Source: Bacteroidales bacterium KHT7 | GTDB taxonomy: Bacteria > Bacteroidota > Bacteroidia > Bacteroidales > Bacteroidaceae | Direction of reading: 5' to 3' | Assembly: GCA_900102385.1 (NCBI GenBank) | Contig: FNBQ01000006.1 | Coordinates: 78,497 to 142,496 of the forward strand | Length of the DNA: 64,000 nt | Part shown: positions 17,480 to 26,200 of the stretch, piece by piece | Numbering within the stretch: the first letter of the stretch is position 1 | How the letters are laid out: the number at the start of each line of letters is the position of its first letter | The notes under the pieces: model-generated | The model's input: only the letters and a program-made list of their open reading frames with translations | Database searches by the model: none | What the model was told of the DNA's origin: nothing | Translations under genes and position numbers: made by a program

Positions 17480-18578
17480 AGTACGTCACATATTAGGCAT
17501 TTCAGGTGGTAAGGATAGTGCTGCACTCTCTATCTACCTGAAACAGAAATACCCTCAACTGAAGATTGAGTACTATAACTCTGATACCGGTTGCGAACTG
17601 GCAGAGACAGAAGTACTCATCGACCGATTGAGTGCTTATCTGGGCAACATAAAGCGTTTGCGTGCTGCCGAGGGAAGTCCTGAACCCACACCATTTGAAC
17701 ACTTCTTGAAGGCGATGGGTGGTTTCCTTCCTTCACCACAACAACGATGGTGTACGAAGAAAATGAAACTGGCAGAGTTTGAACGCTATGCTGGGGAGGA
17801 TTATGCAGTCAGCTATGTCGGCATCCGTGGTGATGAAGAGCGTGATGGCTACATCTCCTCAAAGCCAAACATTCAAGCAGTATTTCCTTTCCGTAAGAAC
17901 ATCTGGAGTCTTGATGTCATCAACAAAGTGTTGAGTAATGACAACTTGGAGCAGATAGAGGGCTACTATGAAGAACTTTGTCCTGAACGCATGAAGGATG
18001 AGGTGATGGATGTTGCACGTAAACCGATAACAAAGCAATTCTATTACTCCAAGAAGCTCAATGCTTTGCTTGATCTTGACGTAAAACTCTTCAATCATGT
18101 GGTGTTCAAGTTCCTTCAGACAACCGAATATCCAGTAGGTAAACTGACTGAAGAAGAGTTTCCTCTGCTGGATAATGATGATGTGCTTGTAAAGGAAGAC
18201 ATCTTCCGTCTGCTCCGTGAAAGTGGAGTGGGTGTACCAGCATACTATGAAGAAATTCCTTTCGAGGTTGATGGAAAGACTGGAACATACTGCCGCTCTC
18301 GTTCTGGTTGTTACTTCTGTTTCTTCCAGCAACGCATCGAATGGGTATGGTTGCTTGAACAGCATCCCGACCTTTACGAAAAGGCGATGACCTTCGAGAA
18401 GGATGGCTACACATGGATTCAGGGTGAAACGCTTGCTGACCTTGCAAAGCCAGAGCGTGTGCGTCAGATAAAACTCGACATCATCAATCGTCAGGAGAAG
18501 GCTCGTCAGCAGCAACATGGAACAACCCTTGTTGATATTCTAGGTGATGAACTAATGTGTACTAACTGCTTTATATAA
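17472..18578 (+). CDS. dndC: DndC-like PAPS-reductase-fold protein (putative DNA sulfur modification)
   Basis: 368 residues. The PP-loop SGGKDS at 11-16 defines the ATP pyrophosphatase/PAPS reductase fold. Cys94 (RWCTKK) and the cluster Cys274, Cys280, Cys283 (CRSRSGCYFC) are placed as in DndC, where four cysteines hold a 4Fe-4S cluster. A further CxxC (363, 366) ends the protein. In Dnd systems DndC uses ATP and sulfur passed from a cysteine desulfurase to install phosphorothioate in the DNA backbone. Assimilatory CysH is about 230-250 residues and normally lies with cysDN; neither holds here, and the neighbours are a helicase and an SMC ATPase, so the Dnd role is preferred. No cysteine desulfurase (DndA) is in view, so a housekeeping IscS/SufS would have to supply sulfur. 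Symbol given by similarity only. Confidence 0.78.
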   Translation: MTKVRHILGISGGKDSAALSIYLKQKYPQLKIEYYNSDTGCELAETEVLIDRLSAYLGNIKRLRAAEGSPEPTPFEHFLKAMGGFLPSPQQRWCTKKMKLAEFERYAGEDYAVSYVGIRGDEERDGYISSKPNIQAVFPFRKNIWSLDVINKVLSNDNLEQIEGYYEELCPERMKDEVMDVARKPITKQFYYSKKLNALLDLDVKLFNHVVFKFLQTTEYPVGKLTEEEFPLLDNDDVLVKEDIFRLLRESGVGVPAYYEEIPFEVDGKTGTYCRSRSGCYFCFFQQRIEWVWLLEQHPDLYEKAMTFEKDGYTWIQGETLADLAKPERVRQIKLDIINRQEKARQQQHGTTLVDILGDELMCTNCFI

Positions 18579-18585
18579 AAGAGCT

Positions 18586-20835
18586 ATGCTGTACGAAGTA
18601 GATTGGGCAGAAGACGGAACTTACCGTCCAGACGAATACAATTCTCCTGAAAAGTTCTTCAACGATTGTTTGGAGAACAGTAAGGAGTTTGACTTGCAGT
18701 TGGGCTATTTCAGCTCAGCAACTATAAGTGTGCTTGCAGATGGCTTTGCCTCTTTTATCTCAAATGGCGGCAAAATGCGACTCGTCATCAATCATATTGT
18801 TTCTGACGAGGACAAGAATGCAATAAGCAAAGGTGTCCATGGTGGCGTTATCGACTGCTTCGACCTAAGTAACTTTGAAGAACTGAAAAATACCTTCGAT
18901 GAATATCAGCAGCAATTCTTTGAGTGTCTTGCATTCCTAATCTACAATAAACGTATAGACATCCGGATTATCAAGCCAAGGAACAAAAAGGGAATAGCAC
19001 ATACAAAGTCTGGTCAATTCCGTGATGGTGATAGCATTACTTCATTTACGGGATCTGCCAACTTCACTATATCAGGATTATTCAATAATCTTGAGGAGAT
19101 TAAGATAGACAGAAGCGACTCAATTGACATGATGGTTCTGAAACGCATAGAAAGCCAGCGTGAAGAGTTCGACTCCATCATGAATATGAAGAAACACAAT
19201 ATTGAGTACCTTTCACCGGAGAAACTCATATCAGCCATACAAACAAATTATGGCGACAAGGATATAGAAGAATTGCTTGATGTAGAGAAGAAGTTGCGTA
19301 AACTTAAGAAAGAACGTGCTATACATGAGCGACAGAAGCAAATTGATATGGTATGCGAAGACTTTGAAGAAATGGAGCCTCGATTCCCTTATCCTTCAGG
19401 ACCTCGCGAATACCAGAAACTTGCATTTGAGAACTGGAAGAATAACGGTCAGAAGGGGTTGTTCGCTATGGCAACAGGTACGGGTAAGACTATAACCTCG
19501 CTCAACTGTTTACTCGAAATATACTTGCGTAAAGGCTATTATAAGGCAATCATACTCGTGCCGACAATCACCCTTGTCAATCAATGGGAACAAGAATGCA
19601 GAAAGTTCCGCTTCTCTAATATATTAAAGGTGTATTCGAAGAACCTGACTTGGCATGACGAAGTCGAGCGTGTCCGCTTCAACGAAAAGTACCGTACGGA
19701 GAGGGAACCCGAAGTGTCATACATCATCATTTCTACCTATGCGTCTTATTCAAGAGAAAAGGTGTTCAATGTATTGAATGACTTTGACAAGAGGCGTTTG
19801 CTTGTTATAGCGGATGAGTGTCACAACATGGCATCTGGCTCTTTGGTGAAACGTCTGAAGGAAATACCATACCTCAGAAGGATTGGATTGTCGGCAACAC
19901 CTGACAGGCAATTTGATGATAATGGCAATGCAAAGTTGCGTAAGTTCTTCGGTTCCGAAGAGAAGTACACATACGAGTATAGTATGGAAGAAGCCATAAA
20001 GAATGGCGTTCTATGCAAATACATGTATTACCCGCATCTTGTGCGTTTGACATCCGATGAAATGGATGCATACGTGGAACTGTCCGAAAAAATATCAAAG
20101 TACTTCAACTACAACACCTGTACCTTTGATGATTCTGATGAGAGGCTCAAACGGTTGTTGCTTGCGCGTAAAAGAATCATTCACAAGGCAGCAAACAAGT
20201 TGCCGGCATTTATCGACATCATAGAAAAAAGATACGAGGAGAAGGGTAATTTAAAGTACTCACTCATTTACGTTCCAGAGGGTAATAAGCCTGATTATGT
20301 TGGTGGAACAGATGACTTTGATAAATCTGAGGACATCAAAGATGATGAGGAAGCAGATCACCTTATAAACATATACACCCAAGCTGTAACAGAGGTTGAT
20401 GAACGTGTTACCGTAAGGAAGTTTACATCTGGTCAGAGAGATAGAGACGAAATACTTGATGACTTTGCTACAGGCAAACTTCATGTTCTAACTTCTATGA
20501 AATGCTTGGATGAAGGTGTAGATGTACCAAGAAGCGAATTGGCTGTATTCTGTTCAAGTACGGGTAATCCACGCCAGTTCATTCAGCGAAGAGGACGTGT
20601 CCTTCGTACCCATCCCGACAAGAAGATGGCTGAACTCCATGACCTTGTTGTGGTACCAGAAGTAAGCCCAAATAGCAGTAGCTATCGCATGGAGCAATCA
20701 TTATTGAAAGGAGAACTTCTGCGAGTGAACAACTTTGCATTATTATCAGAAAACCCATCATATTCCGAAACCGAACTTCGAGAAGTGATGGACCATTACG
20801 GATTGAATTTATATAATAACGATCATATACAATGA
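18586..20835 (+). CDS. PLD-domain DEAD/DEAH-box helicase
   Basis: 749 residues. Residues 1-200 form a phospholipase-D-like domain with H139xK141 and FTGSANFT (154-161). Residues about 270-700 form a superfamily 2 helicase with Walker A ATGTGKT (296-302), DECH box (410-413), GLSATP (434-439) and motif VI RRGRVLR near 665. PLD-helicase fusions act as nucleases or translocases in several restriction-like systems. Only one HxK repeat is visible, so an active nuclease would need dimerisation. It starts 7 bp after the DndC-like gene and overlaps the next gene by 4 bp (ATGA). It is the likely DNA-attacking effector of the island, but this is inference from the domains. Confidence 0.85.
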   Translation: MLYEVDWAEDGTYRPDEYNSPEKFFNDCLENSKEFDLQLGYFSSATISVLADGFASFISNGGKMRLVINHIVSDEDKNAISKGVHGGVIDCFDLSNFEELKNTFDEYQQQFFECLAFLIYNKRIDIRIIKPRNKKGIAHTKSGQFRDGDSITSFTGSANFTISGLFNNLEEIKIDRSDSIDMMVLKRIESQREEFDSIMNMKKHNIEYLSPEKLISAIQTNYGDKDIEELLDVEKKLRKLKKERAIHERQKQIDMVCEDFEEMEPRFPYPSGPREYQKLAFENWKNNGQKGLFAMATGTGKTITSLNCLLEIYLRKGYYKAIILVPTITLVNQWEQECRKFRFSNILKVYSKNLTWHDEVERVRFNEKYRTEREPEVSYIIISTYASYSREKVFNVLNDFDKRRLLVIADECHNMASGSLVKRLKEIPYLRRIGLSATPDRQFDDNGNAKLRKFFGSEEKYTYEYSMEEAIKNGVLCKYMYYPHLVRLTSDEMDAYVELSEKISKYFNYNTCTFDDSDERLKRLLLARKRIIHKAANKLPAFIDIIEKRYEEKGNLKYSLIYVPEGNKPDYVGGTDDFDKSEDIKDDEEADHLINIYTQAVTEVDERVTVRKFTSGQRDRDEILDDFATGKLHVLTSMKCLDEGVDVPRSELAVFCSSTGNPRQFIQRRGRVLRTHPDKKMAELHDLVVVPEVSPNSSSYRMEQSLLKGELLRVNNFALLSENPSYSETELREVMDHYGLNLYNNDHIQ

Positions 20836-21068
20836 CAAACAAAGAACGTATGCTTCACATGGTTCTTGACGACAAAAAGTTGCAGGAACTCTACGATTAT
20901 GACGAAACTGAGTATGAGGACATGTATGCAGCCATTAACTCAGAGAATGTCGTGGTTGCTTCAGTTGCTAGAATTATCAAGTTGCTTGATGGTTCTACAG
21001 ATGAGAGCGACCAGAAAAAAGTCTATATGACAGTGTTCAACTACATAAACGATAACTTTATATTATGA
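20832..21068 (+). CDS. Small acidic protein of unknown function in the Dnd-like operon
   Basis: 78 residues, rich in Asp and Glu, predicted mostly helical (KERMLHMVLDDKKLQELYDY). It overlaps both neighbours by 4 bp (ATGA on each side), which strongly supports it as a real translated gene. It matches no family I recognise. Its place between the helicase and the DndD-like ATPase suggests a small adaptor or regulator of one of them. It is too short for DndE and lacks its conserved TGI/TGL-N pattern. Confidence 0.7.
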   Translation: MTNKERMLHMVLDDKKLQELYDYDETEYEDMYAAINSENVVVASVARIIKLLDGSTDESDQKKVYMTVFNYINDNFIL

Positions 21069-23203
21069 TAATACAGAAGATTGAAATTTGTAATTTCAGA
21101 AGTTATTACAAGTCCAATACTTTTGAACTTGCTAATGGTCTGAACCTTATCATCGGTTCAAATGGTGATGGTAAGACTACGTTCTATGAAGCTCTTGAAT
21201 GGTTGTTCCGTACAGATGGCACGAACAAAATGGATAGCAAATACATCTCAAAGAAAAGAATGGAGGAACTATTTGCTAATGAGTCAGATGATGTTCGTGT
21301 GTCAATGACCTATGAGCATAAGGGAACAATCAAGACTCTTGAAAAGATGTTCCACTTTACCAAATCATTTGATGGTGAAGTGAGTCCATCCAACTACTCA
21401 TATACTCTTACGGAGTTGAGTGGTGTGGAGCGCACTGTGAAAGATGGCATCCGTTTTGATTACGACCTTCCCTCTGAAATCCGTAAATATACAATGTTCA
21501 AGGGCGAAAGCGATCTTGATGTATTCCAGAATTCAAATGCTCTCAAAATGCTCGTTGAGACCTTCAGCGATGTGAAAGACTTCGAGGCATACTTTGCGTT
21601 TATGGAATATGCAACAAAGAAAGCTGATCAAGCACGTGACAATGCTCAAAAACTTGACAAAAAGAACACTGATAAGATTAAGCAACTGAAATATACCATT
21701 GAACGTGAATCTAGCACACTTTCTGATATAGAGCGCGAAATAAAGAATAAGGAAAACGAAGCTGTCAATTTCGATGGATTGCTGAAAAGTATTGAGCAGA
21801 GTAAGGAAGCCTCAAAACTGCTTATCAACGTAAACCGTCGTATTGAAACATTGTCTCAAAAGCGTTTTCAGACACAGGCACGTATAGATGAGAATTACAC
21901 CATCAATTTGCTTGATAACATGTGGATTCTTATGGGCTTTGGTGATATTGCGGAAGAGTATTCGGCAAAGGTTAATGAGATCGACTTGAAACGCAGAAAA
22001 CTTGAACAGGATTATCTCTTGACTGCTGGTGCCGATAAGGTGCTAAAAAAGATGCAGGCAATGAAAACAGACTTTGTACCTCTCCCTGTTCACATTCCTG
22101 GTCAGAAGATTATGCAGGAAATGTTGGATGAAGAGGTATGTAAAATCTGTGGTCGTCGTGCAGAGAAGCACTCTGAGGCATGGGAATATATGCTTCATCG
22201 CCTTGAAGAATACAAAGAATCGCTCAAAGCAGATGAAGACGAGGAAATTGAGCCTTATTACAAAAACAATTATATAGTAGAGTTGCAGAAGCGTGATACA
22301 ACGCTTAATGACAATCTTGCTGAAATCACCAAGATGCGCAGAAAGATTCAGGATGCTATTGCATTCAATAATCGTCTGCATGATGAGGTGAAGAAGATTG
22401 ATGCAAACCTGAATTTAGAATTTGAACAAAAGAAACGCATTCTTGCACAGACGGATGGTTTGACAGAGGAACAGCTGCTTGCCAATTATGAGAATATCTC
22501 AAACTGGGTTGAACAGAAAAACAAGGCAGAGAACAGGATTGCCACTCTAAAACATCAGCGTTCTCAGCATCGTGCAACTCTTGATGAAGCACAGGAAGAC
22601 CTAAGTAAACTTGCAGAAGGAACATCAGCTGCTATCTATGCAAAAACGGCTCTTATTATCCGTCAGATTTCAGAAGCATTCAAAACTGCGAAAGAAACAA
22701 ATAAGAAACGACTATTGCATGCGATTGAGGATGAATCAAATGTCTTCTTGGAAAAGTTGAATACCAACGACTTCAAGGGTACCATCAGAATCCTTGAAAA
22801 GGTGAATGGACAAGGTGAAGCAGTATTGATTAACAATGACAATACTCGTATCTTCAATCCGAATACAGCCCTTCGTACAACTTATCTGATGTCGGTATTG
22901 TTTGCCATCGGCAAATTGTCAAGCGAAAAGGATAAGACAGAGTTCCCATTATTGTTTGATGCACCTACATCATCATTTACCGATGCCAAAGAAAGTGAGT
23001 TCTTCAATGTAATCAGTACACTTAACAAACAAGTGATCATTGTAACTAAGAGCTTTCTGAAAGAGAGTGCAAATGGAGAGGTTGTCCTTGACCAGAATAA
23101 GGTTGATGAAATCTCAGGACGTGTATTCCGCATTGAGAAGAAGAAGCCTTTCGATGACAAGAAACTTGGAACTATTCAAACTGTTATCTCTAAAATCAAG
23201 TAA
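21065..23203 (+). CDS. dndD: DndD-like SMC/Rad50-type ATPase
   Basis: 712 residues. The N-terminus MIIQKIEICNFRSYYKSNTF and Walker A GSNGDGKT (31-38) are typical of RecF/SMC/DndD proteins. Long coiled coils (about 180-340 and 365-520) flank a zinc-hook-like CKIC (359-362). The C-terminal half carries the ABC signature region and a Walker B-like FPLLFDAPTSSF near 635. DndD provides ATPase and DNA-structure functions to the phosphorothioation complex (established for the Dnd family). It overlaps the 78-aa gene by 4 bp. Alternative: a generic SMC-like defence ATPase; the adjacent DndC-like gene favours DndD. Confidence 0.75.
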   Translation: MIIQKIEICNFRSYYKSNTFELANGLNLIIGSNGDGKTTFYEALEWLFRTDGTNKMDSKYISKKRMEELFANESDDVRVSMTYEHKGTIKTLEKMFHFTKSFDGEVSPSNYSYTLTELSGVERTVKDGIRFDYDLPSEIRKYTMFKGESDLDVFQNSNALKMLVETFSDVKDFEAYFAFMEYATKKADQARDNAQKLDKKNTDKIKQLKYTIERESSTLSDIEREIKNKENEAVNFDGLLKSIEQSKEASKLLINVNRRIETLSQKRFQTQARIDENYTINLLDNMWILMGFGDIAEEYSAKVNEIDLKRRKLEQDYLLTAGADKVLKKMQAMKTDFVPLPVHIPGQKIMQEMLDEEVCKICGRRAEKHSEAWEYMLHRLEEYKESLKADEDEEIEPYYKNNYIVELQKRDTTLNDNLAEITKMRRKIQDAIAFNNRLHDEVKKIDANLNLEFEQKKRILAQTDGLTEEQLLANYENISNWVEQKNKAENRIATLKHQRSQHRATLDEAQEDLSKLAEGTSAAIYAKTALIIRQISEAFKTAKETNKKRLLHAIEDESNVFLEKLNTNDFKGTIRILEKVNGQGEAVLINNDNTRIFNPNTALRTTYLMSVLFAIGKLSSEKDKTEFPLLFDAPTSSFTDAKESEFFNVISTLNKQVIIVTKSFLKESANGEVVLDQNKVDEISGRVFRIEKKKPFDDKKLGTIQTVISKIK

Positions 23204-23205
23204 TT

Positions 23206-23817
23206 ATGGCAGATATTCTGAACAACATAGAAGAACTCGTTGATAAGGACGAGAAGCTTATTGATATTTGGGGACGTAGAACTCCAAAGTTTGAAAGGAA
23301 GTACGAGCAAAGTGTGATGCGAGTAATCTCCGATTATGGTGTGGGCGCTTCCGAGAATACTGGTGCAAAAGGTAAAATCCTTGGTGCTGGTTATGAACCT
23401 TACATTATGGCATTCTTTATCGGTTTGTATTCAAACAAGAGGTTGCCATTATCAGAAGATTCAGATGATTTGAAGGTTCTTGGTCAACCTCTACAGTACT
23501 GGGGAAATCTCGATTCAAAGAAATTCCGTCATGCTTATCCTGCCCTTCGCTCGTATATTTTTATTGCACTTGTCGCAAAAACAGAAATTGACTGGATAGC
23601 TCTTGATAAAGGAGATATTAAGGTCTGTACTGTTGTTGCAAAGTTGATTGAAACCATGGAAGAATATGCCAATTATGGTTTCTCTGTAATGGAAGATAAA
23701 TTGCGCGATGACAAAGGCTATTTCTTCTCTCATCGTTCATTCCTTGACATTTTCTTGCAGTTAACAACTAAGATTCCTGATGGTGTAGACACGAAAGACA
23801 CCCCAGAAGACCTATAA
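23206..23817 (+). CDS. 203-residue protein of unknown function, in the DndE position
   Basis: 203 residues, starting 2 bp after the DndD-like gene. No recognised family. The middle (GYEPYIMAFFIGLYSNKRLPL, about 65-85) is a compact hydrophobic helix, and a second helical block lies near 140-165 (EYANYGFSVMEDKL). DndE normally follows DndD in dnd operons and is about 110-130 residues. The relative order of a helix, a middle segment and a final helix is loosely similar, but I cannot show homology by eye. It may be a DndE analogue or an unrelated subunit. Confidence 0.65.
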   Translation: MADILNNIEELVDKDEKLIDIWGRRTPKFERKYEQSVMRVISDYGVGASENTGAKGKILGAGYEPYIMAFFIGLYSNKRLPLSEDSDDLKVLGQPLQYWGNLDSKKFRHAYPALRSYIFIALVAKTEIDWIALDKGDIKVCTVVAKLIETMEEYANYGFSVMEDKLRDDKGYFFSHRSFLDIFLQLTTKIPDGVDTKDTPEDL

Positions 23818-23826
23818 CAAATTCTT

Positions 23827-26058
23827 ATGGATTACGTAGAAGCTTTCAAAAATCTAAAAACAAATAACAAATATAGTCGAAAGTCTCCACATAAGGCAGT
23901 TTTGTTGCTTACAGTTATTGATTTATTTGAGTCCTCTGTATTGAGTGACAATATAATTAGATTCGATGAAACGCTAAGGCAAGCATTTGTTAAAATGTGG
24001 AATAAGGTTCTTCCCTATGAGGCAACATTCTTTCCTGAAGCACACCTGCCATTTTGGTTTATGCAGAGTGAAGGATTTTGGCATATTGTTCCATTTAGAG
24101 GAAAGGAGGATATTTTGGGTATTCTCCGTGACTCTCATGTAAAACCGTCAGAATCCAAGCTTAGAGATTGTGTAAATTATGCTGAGTTAGACGAGGATCT
24201 TTATTTCCTTATGACAATTCAATCTGGACGTTCGGCTTTGAAGCGTGCTCTTCTTGAAACCTATACTATGCTATCCGCAAGAACGATTGAGAAGTTGTCT
24301 TCAAGTTCTGATAACTTTGTTGACAATTCCGAAACAGCATTAAACGAATACGAGAGAATTCTCAAATCCTCTACGTTAGACAACAAAGCGACAAGTCAAC
24401 ATTCCGACAAAGAAGTTGAGAGGCGATTCTATGAATTGCCAGAAGATATACAGTATATACTTAATATTGAGTATTATACCTTCCTCAAGAACAATATCAA
24501 CGAGAGGGAAATTTTTAAGGAAATATGTCCAACTGTATTTGACACGTACGATAGAATCGCTTACAATCCTATAAGACAAGGTGAGATAGATCCTTCATTT
24601 TCATTTACTTACGAAAACTTCCTCGCGGATTTGAAGATTAGGTTGATGAGCGAGGAAGGTGCGTTTGATACGATCGATAAGATTAATGACGCAATAGGTC
24701 TTCTTCATGAAAAGGGAACAATACATTCAACTCCTGTCATTGAAGAGATAGAAGAAGAGTTTGTTCAATTCGAACCAGAGTCTCCATCAGAGAAGCAAGA
24801 TTTGCGTCCTTTGACTCTTTCATTAGAAAGCAGAAAGGGTAAACCTTGGACAGAAAACGAGGAAGAACTTATTTCTTTGTACTACAAACAAGGCTATGGC
24901 TTTGATGCAATTGCTTCTGCAATGGGTCGAACTGAAGTTTCTATCAAATCGCGATTGGCTAGTCTTGGCTTGATAGAGTACCCTTATGAAATAGACACCT
25001 ATGAGTCTCTTGAAAAAGAGAAACCGTCCTTAGTGATAGAAGACAAACCGATTGACTTCTATGTTGAAAATACAAGCAACCGTTGCTCTATCTTTAATCG
25101 CATGGGTGAGAGAGTTTATTCTACCACTGGCAAACTGAAGATTTTCCATGGCAAGGTATATCGCTTTAATTACAAGGAAATATGTTTTACAGTAAAGGAC
25201 ATAAAACGTACCGCTGAAGGTTGGGATAAAGGAACGAAGAAACTTGTTGCCTATGGCGATTCTGATCTGTATCCACACCTTGATAAAAACAATTTTATTG
25301 ATCAGATAGAGGACTTCGTTGAGATGGAGCAAATGCAGTTCAACAAGATGAGTGTTGACGGAAAATGGTATAGTTTTGACGGTAATTGTATAGGTATAAA
25401 TACTTCTGTTGTCAAGTCTATTAAAACGGAAGATGATCTTGATGGGGATGTTGTACCAAGGCTTTCTGCTAATTATGTTCCAAAAGGAAAACTAAAGGAT
25501 TTTAGCGAGATTGTAGAGTCTTCTTATGACTATCTTTGGTTGCTTGCCATAATCGATTTCATGGGTGAGAAAAAACATTCATCGTCTTTGAACTACGATG
25601 AACTGGCTTGTATGATGATTGCAAACGCTTGGGAATTATTAGCACACAATCCATCATTGAAGGATAAAGAAACAACGCTTGTTGATTGCATTGAATTTCT
25701 GATAAATGAATCAAAAGAATACATGGATGTAGATCTTGACTGGAATTCATTGAAGGAAGATATTTATGGCGCAATAAAGGATTATCCAATGGCAGGACCT
25801 TTCGAGGACGCGGTAGATGAGATGCTTGAAACAGTACCATATAATACTCTGAAAGCATGGATAAAGGAAGACGATGAAAGAGATATAGTATTGTTCTCTA
25901 CAGAATACAAGAATTCATGTCTTTATGCTCTTCACCCACGAAAGATAGATCCATATATCGAAATTAATCCTAATTGGAGAAAAAAATTATTCTTTGAACA
26001 TATAGACCTGATGAACTATTTTCAAACAAAATACATAGAGTACATTAAGTCTGTGTAA
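23827..26058 (+). CDS. Putative sulfur-binding-domain protein with Myb-like HTH
   Basis: 743 residues. Residues 1-145 (SPHKAVLLLTVIDLFE at 20-35, HLPFWFMQSEGFWHI at 73-87) resemble the DNA sulfur-binding domain (SBD) at the N-terminus or middle of phosphorothioate-dependent McrA-type enzymes. Residues 336-384 (KGKPWTENEEELISLYYKQG ... IKSRLASLGLI) form a Myb/SANT-like helix-turn-helix. A beta-rich segment (about 415-480) and a helical C-terminus follow. No HNH, PD-(D/E)xK or other nuclease motif was found, unlike known SBD restriction enzymes. It starts 9 bp after the previous gene and ends the operon. A reader of sulfur-modified DNA would fit the DndC-like enzyme upstream. The SBD call is by pattern only. 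Confidence 0.6.
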   Translation: MDYVEAFKNLKTNNKYSRKSPHKAVLLLTVIDLFESSVLSDNIIRFDETLRQAFVKMWNKVLPYEATFFPEAHLPFWFMQSEGFWHIVPFRGKEDILGILRDSHVKPSESKLRDCVNYAELDEDLYFLMTIQSGRSALKRALLETYTMLSARTIEKLSSSSDNFVDNSETALNEYERILKSSTLDNKATSQHSDKEVERRFYELPEDIQYILNIEYYTFLKNNINEREIFKEICPTVFDTYDRIAYNPIRQGEIDPSFSFTYENFLADLKIRLMSEEGAFDTIDKINDAIGLLHEKGTIHSTPVIEEIEEEFVQFEPESPSEKQDLRPLTLSLESRKGKPWTENEEELISLYYKQGYGFDAIASAMGRTEVSIKSRLASLGLIEYPYEIDTYESLEKEKPSLVIEDKPIDFYVENTSNRCSIFNRMGERVYSTTGKLKIFHGKVYRFNYKEICFTVKDIKRTAEGWDKGTKKLVAYGDSDLYPHLDKNNFIDQIEDFVEMEQMQFNKMSVDGKWYSFDGNCIGINTSVVKSIKTEDDLDGDVVPRLSANYVPKGKLKDFSEIVESSYDYLWLLAIIDFMGEKKHSSSLNYDELACMMIANAWELLAHNPSLKDKETTLVDCIEFLINESKEYMDVDLDWNSLKEDIYGAIKDYPMAGPFEDAVDEMLETVPYNTLKAWIKEDDERDIVLFSTEYKNSCLYALHPRKIDPYIEINPNWRKKLFFEHIDLMNYFQTKYIEYIKSV

Positions 26059-26200
26059 TCCAAAGTATAAGGTGTTTTTTGTGGTAAACGAACAGGGCTT
26101 GAATGCCCAATTTACGTATTCCTATTTTGCCAAACTCTGAATTCTGGCAGTATGTAGAAAAAGTTGCACTAAAAAAACTTGCTCATGTAAGCAAGTAATT

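Noticed and set aside
17472..18578. Assimilatory PAPS/APS reductase (CysH)
   Set aside because: Too long, with a C-terminal Fe-S cysteine cluster like DndC. Neighbours are helicase and SMC genes, not cysDN or sulfite reductase.
13462..26058. BREX type 4 (which also has a PAPS-reductase-like protein)
   Set aside because: No PglZ, BrxC/PglY or BrxL homologue is present.
26059..26200. Attachment site or integrase remnant at the right edge of the island
   Set aside because: No tRNA, no direct repeat with the left edge and no recombinase fragment could be seen.
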